In this document: positions 1 through 9,914 of the stretch, in pieces
Numbering within the stretch: the stretch's first letter is position 1
Layout of the letters: every line of letters starts with the position of its first letter
Source of the DNA: Sphaerimonospora thailandensis
GTDB lineage: Bacteria > Actinomycetota > Actinomycetes > Streptosporangiales > Streptosporangiaceae
NCBI RefSeq assembly: GCF_016863115.1
Contig: NZ_BOOG01000026.1
Span: 36,831 to 100,830 of the forward strand
Reading direction: 5' to 3'
DNA: 64,000 nucleotides
Notes under the pieces: model-generated
Told to the model about the DNA's origin: nothing
The model's database searches: none
Seen by the model: the letters and a program-made list of their open reading frames with translations, nothing else
Program-made: the position numbers and the translations under genes

Positions 1-822
1 GTAGGCCAGGTACGGCTCGTCGCGCCGTAGGTCGAGATCGACGCCCGAGGCCCGGGCGACAGGGCCGCTCACGCCGTACTGCATGATCGTCTCGCGGTCG
101 AGAACGCCGATGCCTCTGGTCCTGGCCAGGAAGATCTCGTTACCGAAGATCAGCTCTTCGATGTCCGGCAGGCGGCGCCGTACGTCTGCGACGGCGTGGG
201 CCACCCGGTCGAGCCAGCCGAGCGGGAGGTCCTCCTTCAGTCCACCGACCCGGTTGAACATGTAGTGCATGCGGCCGCCGGAGATCTCCTCCATGACGTG
301 CTGCAGCGTCTCCCGCTCGCGGAAGGCGTAGAAGACCGGGGTGATCGCGCCGAGCTCGAGGGGATAGGAACCGAGGAACATGAGATGGTTGAGCACGCGG
401 TTGAGCTCGGCCAGCAGCGTACGTGCCCACACTGCCCGCCGCGGGACCTCCATCCCGAGCATGCGCTCGACCGCCAGCACCACCCCCAGCTCGTTGGCGA
501 AGGCCGACAGCCAGTCGTGCCGGTTGGCGAGGACGATGATCTGCCGGTAGTCGCGTACCTCGAACAGCTTCTCCGCGCCCCGGTGCATGTACCCGACGAT
601 CGGCTCGGCGGCGGCGATCCGCTCACCGTCGAGCGTGAGCCGCAGCCGCAGCACACCGTGCGTGGACGGATGCTGCGGGCCGATGTTGAGGACCATGTCC
701 TCGGTGGCCAATTCCTTCGAGGTGGCCGGGTCTTTCGGGGTGCACAGCTCCCTCGGCTGGACGGCGTCCGCGCCGGCGCCGATCCCGACCACGCGCTCCC
801 GCCGCATGCCCTCCTCGGTCAT
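1..822 (-). CDS. nuoD: NADH-quinone oxidoreductase subunit D, NuoD2-type (C-terminus outside window)
   Basis: This is the quinone-site 49-kDa-type subunit of respiratory complex I, on the cytoplasmic arm. The first 274 residues are visible and the frame is still open at base 1. The family motif GPQHPSTHG lies at residues 48-56, followed by [20 protein letters not shown] and [13 protein letters not shown]. The wording (MHRGAEKLF rather than LHTGIEKN) matches the second, incomplete nuo cluster known in Streptomyces rather than the main NuoD. The ATG at 822 is followed by a short non-conserved leader of about 40 residues; an internal ATG is possible but less likely. Family assignment is very secure; the NuoD2 subtype is inferred. 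Confidence 0.93.
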   Translation of the reverse strand, partial: MTEEGMRRERVVGIGAGADAVQPRELCTPKDPATSKELATEDMVLNIGPQHPSTHGVLRLRLTLDGERIAAAEPIVGYMHRGAEKLFEVRDYRQIIVLANRHDWLSAFANELGVVLAVERMLGMEVPRRAVWARTLLAELNRVLNHLMFLGSYPLELGAITPVFYAFRERETLQHVMEEISGGRMHYMFNRVGGLKEDLPLGWLDRVAHAVADVRRRLPDIEELIFGNEIFLARTRGIGVLDRETIMQYGVSGPVARASGVDLDLRRDEPYLAY

Positions 823-886
823 ACGGCCATGCTCCCACGCCGTACGGCACAGCGAAGTGCCCGTACGGCACCGCGAAGGGCCGCCG

Positions 887-1399
887 TCACGGCGCACCCT
901 CCACGATGTGGCTCCACGGTGCGGCTTCATGAGGCAGGTAGACGGCACGTTGGTCTTTCCTGGCCCGGCGGGCGGCGGGCAGACGCGGGGCGGTGGTGAC
1001 CGGCAGCAGGGCGGAGGCCTGCTCCCAGGGGAAGAACCCGAGGTCGTCCAGCTCCTCCTCCTGTAGCCGGAGCGGCGTGCCGTCACTGATCGTGCCGCCG
1101 TCGAAGAGGAAGTTGACCATCGAGCGCGGCCGCTCGCCGAGCGGCGGCGCCCAGTCCAGGACGAGCAGCGCACCGGCCTCTACCCGGAGGTCGAGCTCTT
1201 CGTAGATCTCGCGGCGGGCACCGTCGTGGGGCGACTCGCCGTCTTCGACGATGCCACCGGGGATCGCCCACCCCGGCCGGTAGTTGGGCTTGACCAGCAG
1301 GACCCGGTCGTGGACGTCGGTGAGCAGCACGCACGCCGAGGCGAACACGGTGGGCAGGGTGGCGAACCACTCCGTTGGTTCGAGATAAGGGTTGCTCAT
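887..1399 (-). CDS. NUDIX hydrolase
   Basis: A 170-residue single-domain NUDIX protein that should hydrolyse a nucleoside-diphosphate-linked substrate using a divalent metal. The complete Nudix box is present: G49, five residues, E55, seven residues, R63-E64, then E67-E68. The N-terminal strand ([19 protein letters not shown]) is typical of MutT-like folds. Substrate cannot be told from sequence. It lies 64 bases after the nuoD start on the same strand; that gap holds two imperfect copies of a GTACGGCAC-containing 16-mer. It is probably a stand-alone housekeeping gene. Confidence 0.88.
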   Translation of the reverse strand: MSNPYLEPTEWFATLPTVFASACVLLTDVHDRVLLVKPNYRPGWAIPGGIVEDGESPHDGARREIYEELDLRVEAGALLVLDWAPPLGERPRSMVNFLFDGGTISDGTPLRLQEEELDDLGFFPWEQASALLPVTTAPRLPAARRARKDQRAVYLPHEAAPWSHIVEGAP

Positions 1400-1695
1400 C
1401 GGCTCACGCTACCCCGGCCGATCCCGGCCCAACCGGCACCTGCTCGTACTCCTCATGTCAGACCGGCGGAGATGCGTGATGGCGGAGGAATGGTGGTCAC
1501 AAAATTCTGGACAGAGTCCACATCATCCGACTATTGCCCCAAGCATCACATCGGGTCGCCATTCAGCGCGCGTGATCCCGTTCAGTGGGACGGGCGGGGC
1601 GGGCCATCCGGGCTCCGCGTCAGTGTGATGGTGCACACAATGGCCAGGTGAGCGGCGCCGGTCGGTCCCTGCGCTTTTCCTTTCAAGGAGCAGTA
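1400..1695. other. Intergenic region between NUDIX and binding-protein genes
   Basis: About 296 bases separate two divergent genes, so both promoters must lie here. I see no RNA fold, tRNA or convincing coding sequence. The AAGGAG at 1685-1690 is the ribosome-binding site of the downstream lipoprotein. Confidence 0.6.
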
Positions 1696-3339
1696 GTGAG
1701 ATCACACATTCCGCTCCGTTCCCGCATTACGGCAGCGCTTCTCGCGAGTTGTCTGATCGTCACCGGATGCGCGAACTCGTCATCGAAGAATGAGGGAGTC
1801 GATCGGGGCGGCTCCGCCGGGCCCTCCGAGGGCCCGAGCAAGGCCGAGATCTACACCACCGGGCTCGTCAACGCCGACGACGCCGGGACTCCCGTCAAGG
1901 GCGGCACGCTGACCGTCGCCGAGTACGCGGAGGCCCGGAGTCTGAACCCGGTCGAGACCTATGCCAACGGCGCCACGGGAGGCAGCGCCATGGCGGCGGT
2001 CTACGACGAGCTGATGCGCTACGACTACAAGACGGACAGTTTCGAACCCTGGCTCGCCGAATCGCTCACGTCCGACGACAACGTCACATGGACGTTGAAA
2101 CTCCGGGACGGAGTGAAGTTCACCGACGGTACGCCGCTGAATGCCAAGGCGGTCGTCGGGAGTATCGGCTTCTACCAGAAGAACTACGCCTACAACTCAC
2201 TGCTCCTGCTGGGCAACATCGCCGAGATGAAGGCGACGGACGACCTTACCGTTGTGTTCAAGGCACGCGCCCCGTGGGCCAAGTTCCCGAACATGCTCGC
2301 GCAGGGCCCCGGCATGATCATGGCTCCCGCCGCTTACAAGGACCCCAAGAACTTCAAGCCGATCGGCGCCGGCCCCTTCATGCTCGACCATTACTCGCCG
2401 GGCGAGGAACTGGTGCTGAAGGCCAACCCGGGGTACTGGAACGGCGCGCCCAATCTGGACGCGCTGCGTTTCGTGTGGGTGGGCGGCGCCGACGACACCG
2501 CCAAGCTCGACTCGCTCAAGAACGGGGACGTCGACGCCGTTTTCATGCGGGACGCCACGGCGGTGGAGGAGGCCCGCCGTGCGGGTTACCCGGGGATGAT
2601 GTTCGTGACCGGCATGGGCGGCAACCTGTGGATCAACGTGCGTAAGGGCCGCCCGGGGGCGGATGTCCGCGTCCGGCAGGCCATCGACTACGCGTTCGAC
2701 CCGAAGGCGTACATGGACCGGTTGGACGAAGGCGCCGGTCTGCCCGCCAAGGCGCTCTTCCCGGAGACCTCGCCCTGGCGCACCGGTGTCGAGCCGAACA
2801 AGGCCGACCCCGAGAAGGCCAAGAGCCTTCTCCAGGCCGCCATGGCGGACGGATTCGACGGGAAGATCAGCTACTCCCACTCGACGGATGCGTCCTCGCA
2901 GGCCGCCGCGGTCGCGATCAAGGCCGTGCTGGAGGCGGTCGGCTTCAAGGTGACCCTCGTGCCGCTGCGTACGGTCGCCGACCAGGTGCAGAAGCTGTAC
3001 GTCGACCACGACTTCGACCTCGCGGTGGCCGGTACGACGATCCCCGACGAGGATCCTTACTCCCGGCTGTCGGGTGTCCTGGGCAGCGAGTCCCCCTCGA
3101 ACACCTCGGGCTACTCCAACCCCGAGATGGACAAGCTGCTGGGAGAGCTTCGGGCCGCCTCGGGACCGCAGGACGGCAAGGCGGTCCTGGCCAAGATCGA
3201 GGAGCTCTGGAAGAAGGAGGTGCCCGGCATCGGCATCGAGGTCGGCGGCACCTTCCAGGCCTGGCAGAAGAACGTGCACGGGCTGATCCCCACCAGCGAG
3301 ACGATGTTCCTCTACAGCAAGGCGTGGAAGAGCGAGTAA
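1696..3339 (+). CDS. ABC transporter substrate-binding lipoprotein, family 5 (oligopeptide/dipeptide type)
   Basis: A 547-residue extracellular solute-binding protein of the DppA/OppA family. The GTG at 1696 is chosen because AAGGAG sits five bases upstream and it gives a textbook lipoprotein signal: positive start, hydrophobic core, lipobox VTGC with Cys25. Longer in-frame starts would bury this signal. The mature part shows family-5 signatures such as TWTLKLRDGVKFTDGTPLNA, GAGPFMLDHY and the C-terminal VHGL region. It is on the plus strand, convergent with the minus-strand block (amidase, two ATPases, two permeases) ending at 3429. It very probably feeds that transporter, which has no other binding protein here. 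Ligand unknown; the neighbouring amidase suggests an amide or peptide. Confidence 0.92.
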   Translation: MRSHIPLRSRITAALLASCLIVTGCANSSSKNEGVDRGGSAGPSEGPSKAEIYTTGLVNADDAGTPVKGGTLTVAEYAEARSLNPVETYANGATGGSAMAAVYDELMRYDYKTDSFEPWLAESLTSDDNVTWTLKLRDGVKFTDGTPLNAKAVVGSIGFYQKNYAYNSLLLLGNIAEMKATDDLTVVFKARAPWAKFPNMLAQGPGMIMAPAAYKDPKNFKPIGAGPFMLDHYSPGEELVLKANPGYWNGAPNLDALRFVWVGGADDTAKLDSLKNGDVDAVFMRDATAVEEARRAGYPGMMFVTGMGGNLWINVRKGRPGADVRVRQAIDYAFDPKAYMDRLDEGAGLPAKALFPETSPWRTGVEPNKADPEKAKSLLQAAMADGFDGKISYSHSTDASSQAAAVAIKAVLEAVGFKVTLVPLRTVADQVQKLYVDHDFDLAVAGTTIPDEDPYSRLSGVLGSESPSNTSGYSNPEMDKLLGELRAASGPQDGKAVLAKIEELWKKEVPGIGIEVGGTFQAWQKNVHGLIPTSETMFLYSKAWKSE

Positions 3340-3372
3340 CCCGCATCGCCCGCTCAACCGCGCAAACCGCGA

Positions 3373-3402
3373 GGACCGCCATCCGTGTGGGGATGGCGGT
3401 CC
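3373..3402. terminator. Bidirectional hairpin terminator between convergent genes
   Basis: Arms GGACCGCCATCC and GGATGGCGGTCC form a perfect 12-bp stem with a six-base loop, midway between the stop of the binding protein (3339) and the stop of the amidase (3429). There is no U-tract, as is common in high-GC actinobacteria. Confidence 0.8.
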
Positions 3403-3428
3403 GCGCCGTCAACCGAGCGATCCAGTCG

Positions 3429-4856
3429 TTACTTCGCGTAACCGGATGCCAGGCGCCGCCACGGCGACGCCTGCTCCAGTTGGGCGGCCAGTGAGAGAAG
3501 CAGCTCCTCGCCCCCCAGGTCCGCGGCGAACTGCACCCCCAGTGGCATGCCCCGCTGGTCGGCGGCGAGCGGAAGGGACATGGCCGGCATGCCGGTGACG
3601 TTGAACGGGCTGGTCCAGCAGGAGAACAGCGGGGCGGACTCGTACATCGTCTCGGCACGGCCGGTGTCCAACACGCCGTGCTCGGGCGTCGGCCGCGCGA
3701 GGGTCGGGGTGAGCAGGACGTCGAAGGTGTCGAATTTCGTGCCGAGCTTCCAGCCGATCTCCTGGACCCCGCGCATGGCCCGGGTCACGTCGGCGCCGCT
3801 GAGCCGACGGTACTGCTCCAGCAGGAAATGAGTGAACGGCTCGAGGTCGTCGTCGCGCAGTTCGCGGCCCAGGAAGGCCAGCCAGTCGTCGATCGCCACC
3901 ACGAGTTCGGTGCCCATGGCCGTCGCCGAGGTTGTCGCGGCTTCGGCGTAGTCGAACCCGCAGTCGGTCTCGGTCACCTCGTGGCCGAGTCGCTCGCAGA
4001 GCGTCGCGACGCGCTCGACCGCGGCGACACACTCGGCGTCCGTTTCCGGGCCGTTGGTCTGCTTGACGGCCATGCCGATGCGCAGCCTGCCGGGGTCCCG
4101 CCTGGTGGCGTCGAGGAAGCTGGTACGCGGAGCCGGCGCCGAGAAGGCCTCACCCTTCATCGGCCCGGCCGCGATGTCGAGCAGCAGCGCGCTGTCGCGC
4201 ACGGTGGTGGTGAGCGCGTGGTTCACCGACACGGGCCCGGCGAGCGTCCCGGGGTCGGGAAAGCCGGTGACGCGGCCGCGGCTCGGCTTGAGCCCGAACA
4301 GGCCGCACATGGCCGCCGGGATGCGGATCGACCCGCCGCCGTCGCTGGCGTGCGCGACCGGCACCATGCCCCCGGCCACGGCCGCAGCGGAACCTCCACT
4401 CGACCCGCCGGGTGAGAAGCCTCGCCGGTGGGGATTGTGGGTCGGGCCGAACAGGGCGGGCTCGGTGCTCGCGTTCAGGCCGAGCTCGGGGGTGTTGGTG
4501 GTGCCGAGCACGACCATTCCGGCCTGACGGTAGCGGCGGACGAGTTCGCTGTCGTGCTCGGGCACGTAGTTCGCGAACAACCGGCTGCCGCTGGTGCTCG
4601 GCAGCCCGGCGACGTCGGCGCCGAGGTTCTTGATGAGAACGGGCACGCCGGTCAGCGGACCCTCGGGCAGGCCAGCCTCGACCTCATCGAGCGCTTCCTC
4701 GAACCGGAAGCCCACGACCGCGTTCAGTGCCGGGTTGTGCTTCTCGATGCGGGCGATGGCGTCCTCGACGGCCTCCCTCGCGCTGATCTCACCGGAGCGG
4801 ATGGCGGCCGCGAGGGCGACGGCATCGCGCGGTGCGTCAGCAGAGCCTTCCAACAT
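3429..4856 (-). CDS. Amidase signature family hydrolase
   Basis: A 475-residue amidase with the full Ser-cisSer-Lys machinery: Lys76 in VLIKN, Ser152 in PGGSSGGS, and nucleophile Ser176 in DGGGSIR. It should cleave a C-N amide bond. The ATG at 4856 has AAAGGA six bases upstream. It is last in the minus-strand run permease-permease-ATPase-ATPase-amidase, 48 bases after the ATPase stop, so it probably acts in the cytoplasm on the imported compound. GatA is unlikely because gatB and gatC are absent and the sequence resembles general amidases. The substrate is not predictable. Confidence 0.9.
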   Translation of the reverse strand: MLEGSADAPRDAVALAAAIRSGEISAREAVEDAIARIEKHNPALNAVVGFRFEEALDEVEAGLPEGPLTGVPVLIKNLGADVAGLPSTSGSRLFANYVPEHDSELVRRYRQAGMVVLGTTNTPELGLNASTEPALFGPTHNPHRRGFSPGGSSGGSAAAVAGGMVPVAHASDGGGSIRIPAAMCGLFGLKPSRGRVTGFPDPGTLAGPVSVNHALTTTVRDSALLLDIAAGPMKGEAFSAPAPRTSFLDATRRDPGRLRIGMAVKQTNGPETDAECVAAVERVATLCERLGHEVTETDCGFDYAEAATTSATAMGTELVVAIDDWLAFLGRELRDDDLEPFTHFLLEQYRRLSGADVTRAMRGVQEIGWKLGTKFDTFDVLLTPTLARPTPEHGVLDTGRAETMYESAPLFSCWTSPFNVTGMPAMSLPLAADQRGMPLGVQFAADLGGEELLLSLAAQLEQASPWRRLASGYAK

Positions 4857-4904
4857 GGCGTTCCTTTCGTTCGGTGGCGTGCCGCCTGGCCGTACCGGGC
4901 TCTT

Positions 4905-5906
4905 TCAGGCCGTGGGGACGTGCGCCGCATCGACGTGGTGACAGGCGACGAAGTGGCCGGGGCCGAGTTCGCGAAGCACCGGTTCCTCGGCAGCGCACCG
5001 ATCAGTGGCCAGCGGACACCGCGTGCGGAACCGGCAACCCGAGGGCGGGTCGAGCGGCGAGGGCAGCTCTGTCGCGGGCTGCGTCTGCCGCGATCCGCCC
5101 TCGGTCGCCTCGGGCACCGAGGCGAGGAGGAGCCGGGTGTAGGGGTGGACGGCGCGGGTGTCGAGGTGCGCCGACGGCAGGACCTCGCAGGTCTTGCCGA
5201 GATAGAGCACCATCACCCGGTCGCTGATGTTCTTGACCACGGCGACGTCATGGGCGATGAACACCAGGCTGAGCAGGTGGCTGCGCTTGCTGCGCTCCAG
5301 CAGATTCAGGATCTGCGCCTGCACCGAGACGTCGAGGCTGGCGACCGGCTCGTCGCAGATCAGCACGGACGGCTTCAGCATCAGGGCACGCGCGATGCAG
5401 ACCCGCTGGCACTGCCCGCCGGACAGCTCATGCGGCCGACGGTTCCACACCACCTCGGGTTCCAGACCGACCGCGTGCAGCGTCTCCCGGATCAGCCGGT
5501 CCTCATCTTCGCCCTCGAATCCCCAGATGGAAAGCCCCTCGGCGACCAGGTCCCTGACTCTGCGCCGCGGATTCAGCGAGGAGACCGGGTCCTGCATGAT
5601 CATCTGCATCTTGGCCCGGGCCCGCCTAAGCTCGCGGGACCTGAGGCGGGTGAGTTCCGTGCCGTGCAGCAGTACGGATCCCGAAGTCGGCGGGGGCATC
5701 TGCATGAAGGCGCGTCCGGCGCTGGACTTACCGCAGCCGGACTCGCCGAGGATGCCCAACGTCTCTCCCGCGAGCAGGTCGAGGTTCAGCCCGGAGACGG
5801 CGTGCACCTTCTGCCGCCGCCCGACGGGGAACTCCACCACCAGGTCCCGGACCGACAGAACCGGCTGCTCAGACTCCCGCAAATGTACGGTGCCGCTGCC
5901 TGCCAT
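4905..5906 (-). CDS. Oligopeptide ABC transporter ATPase (OppF/DppF-like)
   Basis: A 333-residue nucleotide-binding subunit: Walker A GESGCGKS at 54-61, signature LSGGQCQR, Walker B LICDEP, and the C-terminal oligopeptide-transporter extension with cysteines (CRFRTRCPL, DRC). The ATG at 5906 overlaps the TGA of the upstream ATPase gene by one base (TGATG), implying translational coupling. A longer frame runs upstream but its residues are low-complexity shadow sequence. It pairs with the next ATPase as the heterodimer typical of Dpp/Opp systems. Confidence 0.93.
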   Translation of the reverse strand: MAGSGTVHLRESEQPVLSVRDLVVEFPVGRRQKVHAVSGLNLDLLAGETLGILGESGCGKSSAGRAFMQMPPPTSGSVLLHGTELTRLRSRELRRARAKMQMIMQDPVSSLNPRRRVRDLVAEGLSIWGFEGEDEDRLIRETLHAVGLEPEVVWNRRPHELSGGQCQRVCIARALMLKPSVLICDEPVASLDVSVQAQILNLLERSKRSHLLSLVFIAHDVAVVKNISDRVMVLYLGKTCEVLPSAHLDTRAVHPYTRLLLASVPEATEGGSRQTQPATELPSPLDPPSGCRFRTRCPLATDRCAAEEPVLRELGPGHFVACHHVDAAHVPTA

Positions 5907-7027
5907 CAGTCGTCTCCCCCGTTCATCGAGTCGGCGTTCCCCGAGTCGGCGTTCCCCGAGTCGGCGTTCGGCGCGGGCAGCAGAGGCGCGTGGCAGGCCA
6001 CGCTGTGGCGCGCGTCGTACGCCAGCGGCTCGTGCGGCGGCGGAGCCTCCTCGCGACAGCGCTCGAAGGCGTGAACGCATCGTGGCGCGAAGCGGCAACC
6101 GGGCGGCGGCGCCGACATGTCGGGCGGGTTGCCGTCGATCACCCGCAACTCGGCGTGCGGTTCGTTCGACAGTCGTGGGATCGAGCCGATGAGCGCGTCG
6201 GTGTAGGGGTGGAGCGGATGCTCGAACACGGCGGCCGTGGCGGCGGTCTCGGCGATCCGTCCCGCGTACATCACCGCCACCCGGTCCGTGCGGCCCGCGA
6301 TCACGCCGAGGTCGTGGCTGATCAGGATCGTCGCCATGTCCAGGCGCTCCGCCAGCGTGCCCAGCAGGTCGAGGATCTGCTTCTGCACCGTGACGTCGAG
6401 CGCCGTCGTCGGTTCGTCCGCGATCAGCAGCTTCGGGGAGCAGGCCAGCGCCAGGGCGATCACCACTCGTTGGCGCATGCCGCCCGAGAGTTCGTGCGGG
6501 AACTGTCTCACCCGGCGGCGAGGCTCCGGGATGCCCACCTGTACGAGCAGCTCGATCGCGCGGTCGGCGGCCGCCCCGCGACGGAGACCGAGGTGCAGAC
6601 GGAGGGTTTCGGTGAGATGGGTGCCGATCCGCTTCGTCGGGTTCAACGACGTCATCGGGTCCTGGAACACCATGGCGACCTCGGGCCCCCAGAGCCGTCG
6701 GCGCTCGCCGGGAGCGAGAGCGTGGACGTCCCGGCCACCTATCCGCACCGTTCCCTGGACCTCGGTGGCCGGGCCGGCGGAGATCAACCCCATGATGGTG
6801 CGGCCCAGCACGGACTTGCCCGAACCGGACTCGCCGACGACCCCGATCGTCTCGCCCGCGGACAGTCGCAACGAGACGCCGTCGACGGCGCGCACCGCGC
6901 CTCGCGGGGTGTGAAAGGTGGTGCGCAGGTCGTCAACTTCGAGAAGGGGCGTGGCGGTCGACCCCACGGTCACGGGCGGCTCCGGGGTCATGGGCGGCTC
7001 TTGGGACATGGGCGGTTCTGGGGTCAC
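5906..7027 (-). CDS. Oligopeptide ABC transporter ATPase (OppD/DppD-like)
   Basis: A 373-residue partner ATPase with Walker A GESGSGKS, signature LSGGMRQRV, Walker B LIADEPTTALD and the C-terminal extension CRFAPRCVHAFERC. The GTG at 7027 overlaps the permease stop (GTGA), fixing the start. Both ends are low-complexity: the first 17 residues repeat PEPPM-like units, and the C-terminus carries NADSG repeated three times, encoded by a 15-bp tandem repeat at 5927-5969. Neither is part of the fold and both look like recent tandem duplications. Confidence 0.93.
   Translation of the reverse strand: MTPEPPMSQEPPMTPEPPVTVGSTATPLLEVDDLRTTFHTPRGAVRAVDGVSLRLSAGETIGVVGESGSGKSVLGRTIMGLISAGPATEVQGTVRIGGRDVHALAPGERRRLWGPEVAMVFQDPMTSLNPTKRIGTHLTETLRLHLGLRRGAAADRAIELLVQVGIPEPRRRVRQFPHELSGGMRQRVVIALALACSPKLLIADEPTTALDVTVQKQILDLLGTLAERLDMATILISHDLGVIAGRTDRVAVMYAGRIAETAATAAVFEHPLHPYTDALIGSIPRLSNEPHAELRVIDGNPPDMSAPPPGCRFAPRCVHAFERCREEAPPPHEPLAYDARHSVACHAPLLPAPNADSGNADSGNADSMNGGDD
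5927..5969 (-). repeat. 15-bp tandem repeat, about three copies
   Basis: The unit CGAGTCGGCGTTCCC is repeated almost perfectly and encodes NADSG at the C-terminus of the OppD-like ATPase. The repeat keeps the frame. Confidence 0.85.
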
Positions 7028-8031
7028 GAGGCGGCGCTCCTGGGGTTCCAGCGCTTCTGTGCCTTCTCGCCGAGTACGTTGAACGCGAAGACGGTCAGGA
7101 ACAGGAAGGTTCCGGGCACCAGCACCATGGACGGGTGCTTCTGAAGGACCCCGCCCTGTGCTTCGGCGATCATGTTCCCCCAGGTGGGCTCGGGCGGCCG
7201 GACGCCGAGGCCGAGGAAGCTCAGCGACGCCTCCGCGACGATAAGACCCGAGATGACCACGACCGCCATCGACAGCAGCGGCGGCAACACGTTCGGCACC
7301 AGTTCCCTGGCCATGATCCGTAGGCGGCCGGCTCCCATGGCCTCCGCCGCGAACACGAACTCGCGTTGCCGGAAGGAAATGGTGTTGGCACGGGCGAGGC
7401 GGATCATGCTCGGCACGGTGAGCAGCGACAGGACCAGCACCATGTTCCGGATGCTGGGTTCCAGCAGGGTGGACAGCGCGATGAGCAGGATCAGCGGGGG
7501 TACGGCCAGAAGCGCGTTCGTGAGCACACCGATGACGCTGTCCACGCCCCGTCGGTAGTAGCCCGCGATCACTCCGATCGCGCCTCCGAGAACCGTGCCG
7601 ATGGTGACTGCGAGCAGGGACACGGTCAGTGAGGTGCGGGCGCCGTACAGGCACCGGGCGAGCATGTCGAGACCGGCGCTGTTGGTGCCCAACGGATGGT
7701 CGTAGTAGCGCAACGGCTCCAGGTAGACCGGCTCCAGGAGCGTGGCGGCCACGTCCCGGTGCTCTTTCAGCGGAAGGACCGGTGCCAGCACCGCGGCGAC
7801 GATCAGCACGGCCAGCCAGGCCAGGCAGACCCAGGGCAGGAGGTCCACCCGCTGCCGCCGCAGCCCCCAGACCAGCCGCGACACACCGGAGAAGGCGGTC
7901 ACCACCCCCGCGAGTGCCAGGAGCACGCGGACGGCCACGATGAGCGGGGCGACAAGCCCGAGGGCGAGCAGGAATACGCCGACGGCCGTCAGCCCGGCCC
8001 CAAGGCTGATCAGCCGGCGCCGGGGGATCAT
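7024..8031 (-). CDS. Oligopeptide ABC transporter permease (DppC-like)
   Basis: A 335-residue inner-membrane permease with N-terminal hydrophobic helices, a periplasmic loop containing the DppC-type [19 protein letters not shown] stretch, and the cytoplasmic EAA loop ([20 protein letters not shown]). An ATG at 8052 overlaps the previous stop, but AGGGAG lies nine bases before the ATG at 8031, so I prefer the shorter form (MIPRRR). It is translationally coupled to the following ATPase through GTGA. Confidence 0.92.
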   Translation of the reverse strand: MIPRRRLISLGAGLTAVGVFLLALGLVAPLIVAVRVLLALAGVVTAFSGVSRLVWGLRRQRVDLLPWVCLAWLAVLIVAAVLAPVLPLKEHRDVAATLLEPVYLEPLRYYDHPLGTNSAGLDMLARCLYGARTSLTVSLLAVTIGTVLGGAIGVIAGYYRRGVDSVIGVLTNALLAVPPLILLIALSTLLEPSIRNMVLVLSLLTVPSMIRLARANTISFRQREFVFAAEAMGAGRLRIMARELVPNVLPPLLSMAVVVISGLIVAEASLSFLGLGVRPPEPTWGNMIAEAQGGVLQKHPSMVLVPGTFLFLTVFAFNVLGEKAQKRWNPRSAAS

Positions 8032-8044
8032 GGTGGTGGTCTCC

Positions 8045-8998
8045 CTAGGCATGAACACGACGCGTCCTCGGGTCAAGGAATCCGTAGGCGAGGTCGATAC
8101 CGATGTTGACGAGCACGTACGCCGCGGCGATGAGCAGGGTGGCCCCCTGCACCATGGGGAAGTCGCCCTGGTTGGCCGCGTTGACCACGAGTGACCCCAT
8201 GCCCGGAAGGGCGAACAGGGTTTCGACGATGACGGTGCTGCCGATGAGGCTGCCGAAGCTCAGGCCGAGCAGGGTGAGCAGCGAGAACGACGACGGCCGC
8301 AGTGCGTCGCCGACGAGGACACGCCACCGCGGCATGCCCCTCGCCCGCGCGGCGAGCACGAAGTCTTCGCGCAGGGTGACGACGAGGTCGCTGCGGAGGA
8401 TGCGGGTGAACACCGCCGCCTCCGACAGCGCGATGACGACCGCCGGGAGCAGGGCGTGATGCAGGTTGCCGGTGATGCTCTCCGAGACCCTGACCCACTG
8501 GCCTCGGGGGAACCATCCGAGGCCGTTGACCAGCACCATGATGAGCAGGAGGCCGGACAGGAAGGACGGGACGGACAGGACGGCGAACGTCGAGGCGCCG
8601 ATGGCCCGGTCGACGAGGCCGCCCTCGCGCGCCGCGGACCACATGGCCAGCGGGATGGCCAACGCCATCGCCAGCAGCAGTCCCAGGATCGCGAGTTCGG
8701 CGCTGACGGGAAGGGCCGCGAGCACCCGGTCGATCACGGCCGACCTGGGCGGCACTATGGAGTGACCCAGATCGCCGGTGAGCGCTCCTCCCAGCCAATC
8801 CAGGTAGCGGTTGAGGATCGGCTGGTCGAGGCCGAGTTCGGCACGGAGCGCGGCATAGTCCTCCGGCGGGTGCCCCTCGCCGAGGATGGCGACGGCGGGA
8901 TCGCCGGGGATCAGAGCGACGAGGAGGAAGACTCCGAAGCTGACCAGGGCGAGCACGACGACCAGCTCACCCAAGCGGAGCAGAAGCTTGCGAGTCAC
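8045..8998 (-). CDS. Oligopeptide ABC transporter permease (DppB-like)
   Basis: The first gene of the transporter run, 317 residues with about six membrane helices. Family features are the N-terminal [15 protein letters not shown], and an EAA loop ([21 protein letters not shown]). The GTG at 8998 has AAGGAG six bases upstream. The promoter of the operon should lie in 8999-9158. No substrate can be assigned from the permease. Confidence 0.93.
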   Translation of the reverse strand: MTRKLLLRLGELVVVLALVSFGVFLLVALIPGDPAVAILGEGHPPEDYAALRAELGLDQPILNRYLDWLGGALTGDLGHSIVPPRSAVIDRVLAALPVSAELAILGLLLAMALAIPLAMWSAAREGGLVDRAIGASTFAVLSVPSFLSGLLLIMVLVNGLGWFPRGQWVRVSESITGNLHHALLPAVVIALSEAAVFTRILRSDLVVTLREDFVLAARARGMPRWRVLVGDALRPSSFSLLTLLGLSFGSLIGSTVIVETLFALPGMGSLVVNAANQGDFPMVQGATLLIAAAYVLVNIGIDLAYGFLDPRTRRVHA

Positions 8999-9158
8999 CG
9001 GGCTCCTTGGGGTGTTTGCCGTGAATGCTGCAAATATGCGGCCGGTTGAACGCGCAGGCTAGGGCCCGTGAGCGGCGTCACATGCCCGTTGTCCCGCTCA
9101 TCGGGATCGACGGGCGGTGTCCCCTCTAAAGACGTGAGAGCGGTGGGTGCGCCGCTTC

Positions 9159-9848
9159 TCAGTCGTCGCTCACGGTGACGCCCAGGAGGTGGGCGAACGC
9201 CGGGGCGAGCTCCATCAGTTGGAGGCCGCTGATGGTCGCGCCGCGCAGTGCGTCGTACCCGTCCGCGATGCCCAGCGCGGTGGCGCCGCGCAGATCGACC
9301 TCGGTCATCCGCGCCTTGTCGAACCGCACCCTTTCCAGGCTGGAGCCGGGGAAGGCGACACCGGTCAGCGTGGCACCGGCGAAGTCAACGTCGCGCAGCG
9401 TGCAGTCCACGAACGACACCTCACGCAACGCCGCGACGCGGAGGTTGACCGAGTCGAGCTTGCACCGGTGGAACACCACGCTGCGCATCCGGCAGTCCGG
9501 CATCGCCGTACCGGCGAGCACGCTCGCGATGATCTCGGCGTCCGCCAAGGAGGTCTCGGTGAAGTCGCCGCCCACCCACCGCACGGTGTTCAGCCACACG
9601 TCGCTGAACCGGGCGCGCCGGTAGCGCCCGCCGGTGAACGTCACCGACGTGAACGCCGACTCCATGAACCGGGCGTCGCGGGCGTCCTCCTCCTCGAACT
9701 CCTGTCCGTCGAACAGGACCGTGTCGTAGTCACCGCTCTGGGCCAGCCGGCCGCTGAACGGCTCGAGGTACCCCGCGTACGGCAGCGCGGCCAGTTCACG
9801 GGGCTCCGCAAAGGTGTGTTCACGGCGCTGTCCACGGCGTTTCGGCAT
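9159..9848 (-). CDS. Pentapeptide-repeat protein
   Basis: A 229-residue protein built of A(D/N)LXX-type pentapeptide repeats (for example FSDVWL, FTETSL, DVDFAGATL, VDLRGAT), which fold into a right-handed quadrilateral beta-helix. Members include DNA-mimic gyrase protectors such as MfpA/Qnr, but repeat spacing here is irregular and no quinolone-protection motif can be named. The start at 9848 has GGAG close upstream. It stands alone between the ABC operon and the aminotransferase. Confidence 0.85.
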   Translation of the reverse strand: MPKRRGQRREHTFAEPRELAALPYAGYLEPFSGRLAQSGDYDTVLFDGQEFEEEDARDARFMESAFTSVTFTGGRYRRARFSDVWLNTVRWVGGDFTETSLADAEIIASVLAGTAMPDCRMRSVVFHRCKLDSVNLRVAALREVSFVDCTLRDVDFAGATLTGVAFPGSSLERVRFDKARMTEVDLRGATALGIADGYDALRGATISGLQLMELAPAFAHLLGVTVSDD

Positions 9849-9914
9849 CGCTCCAACCTATAAGGGGTGGCCGACAACTCATCGCCGGGCGGCGTTCGCC
9901 GGATCAGGGCCGGA

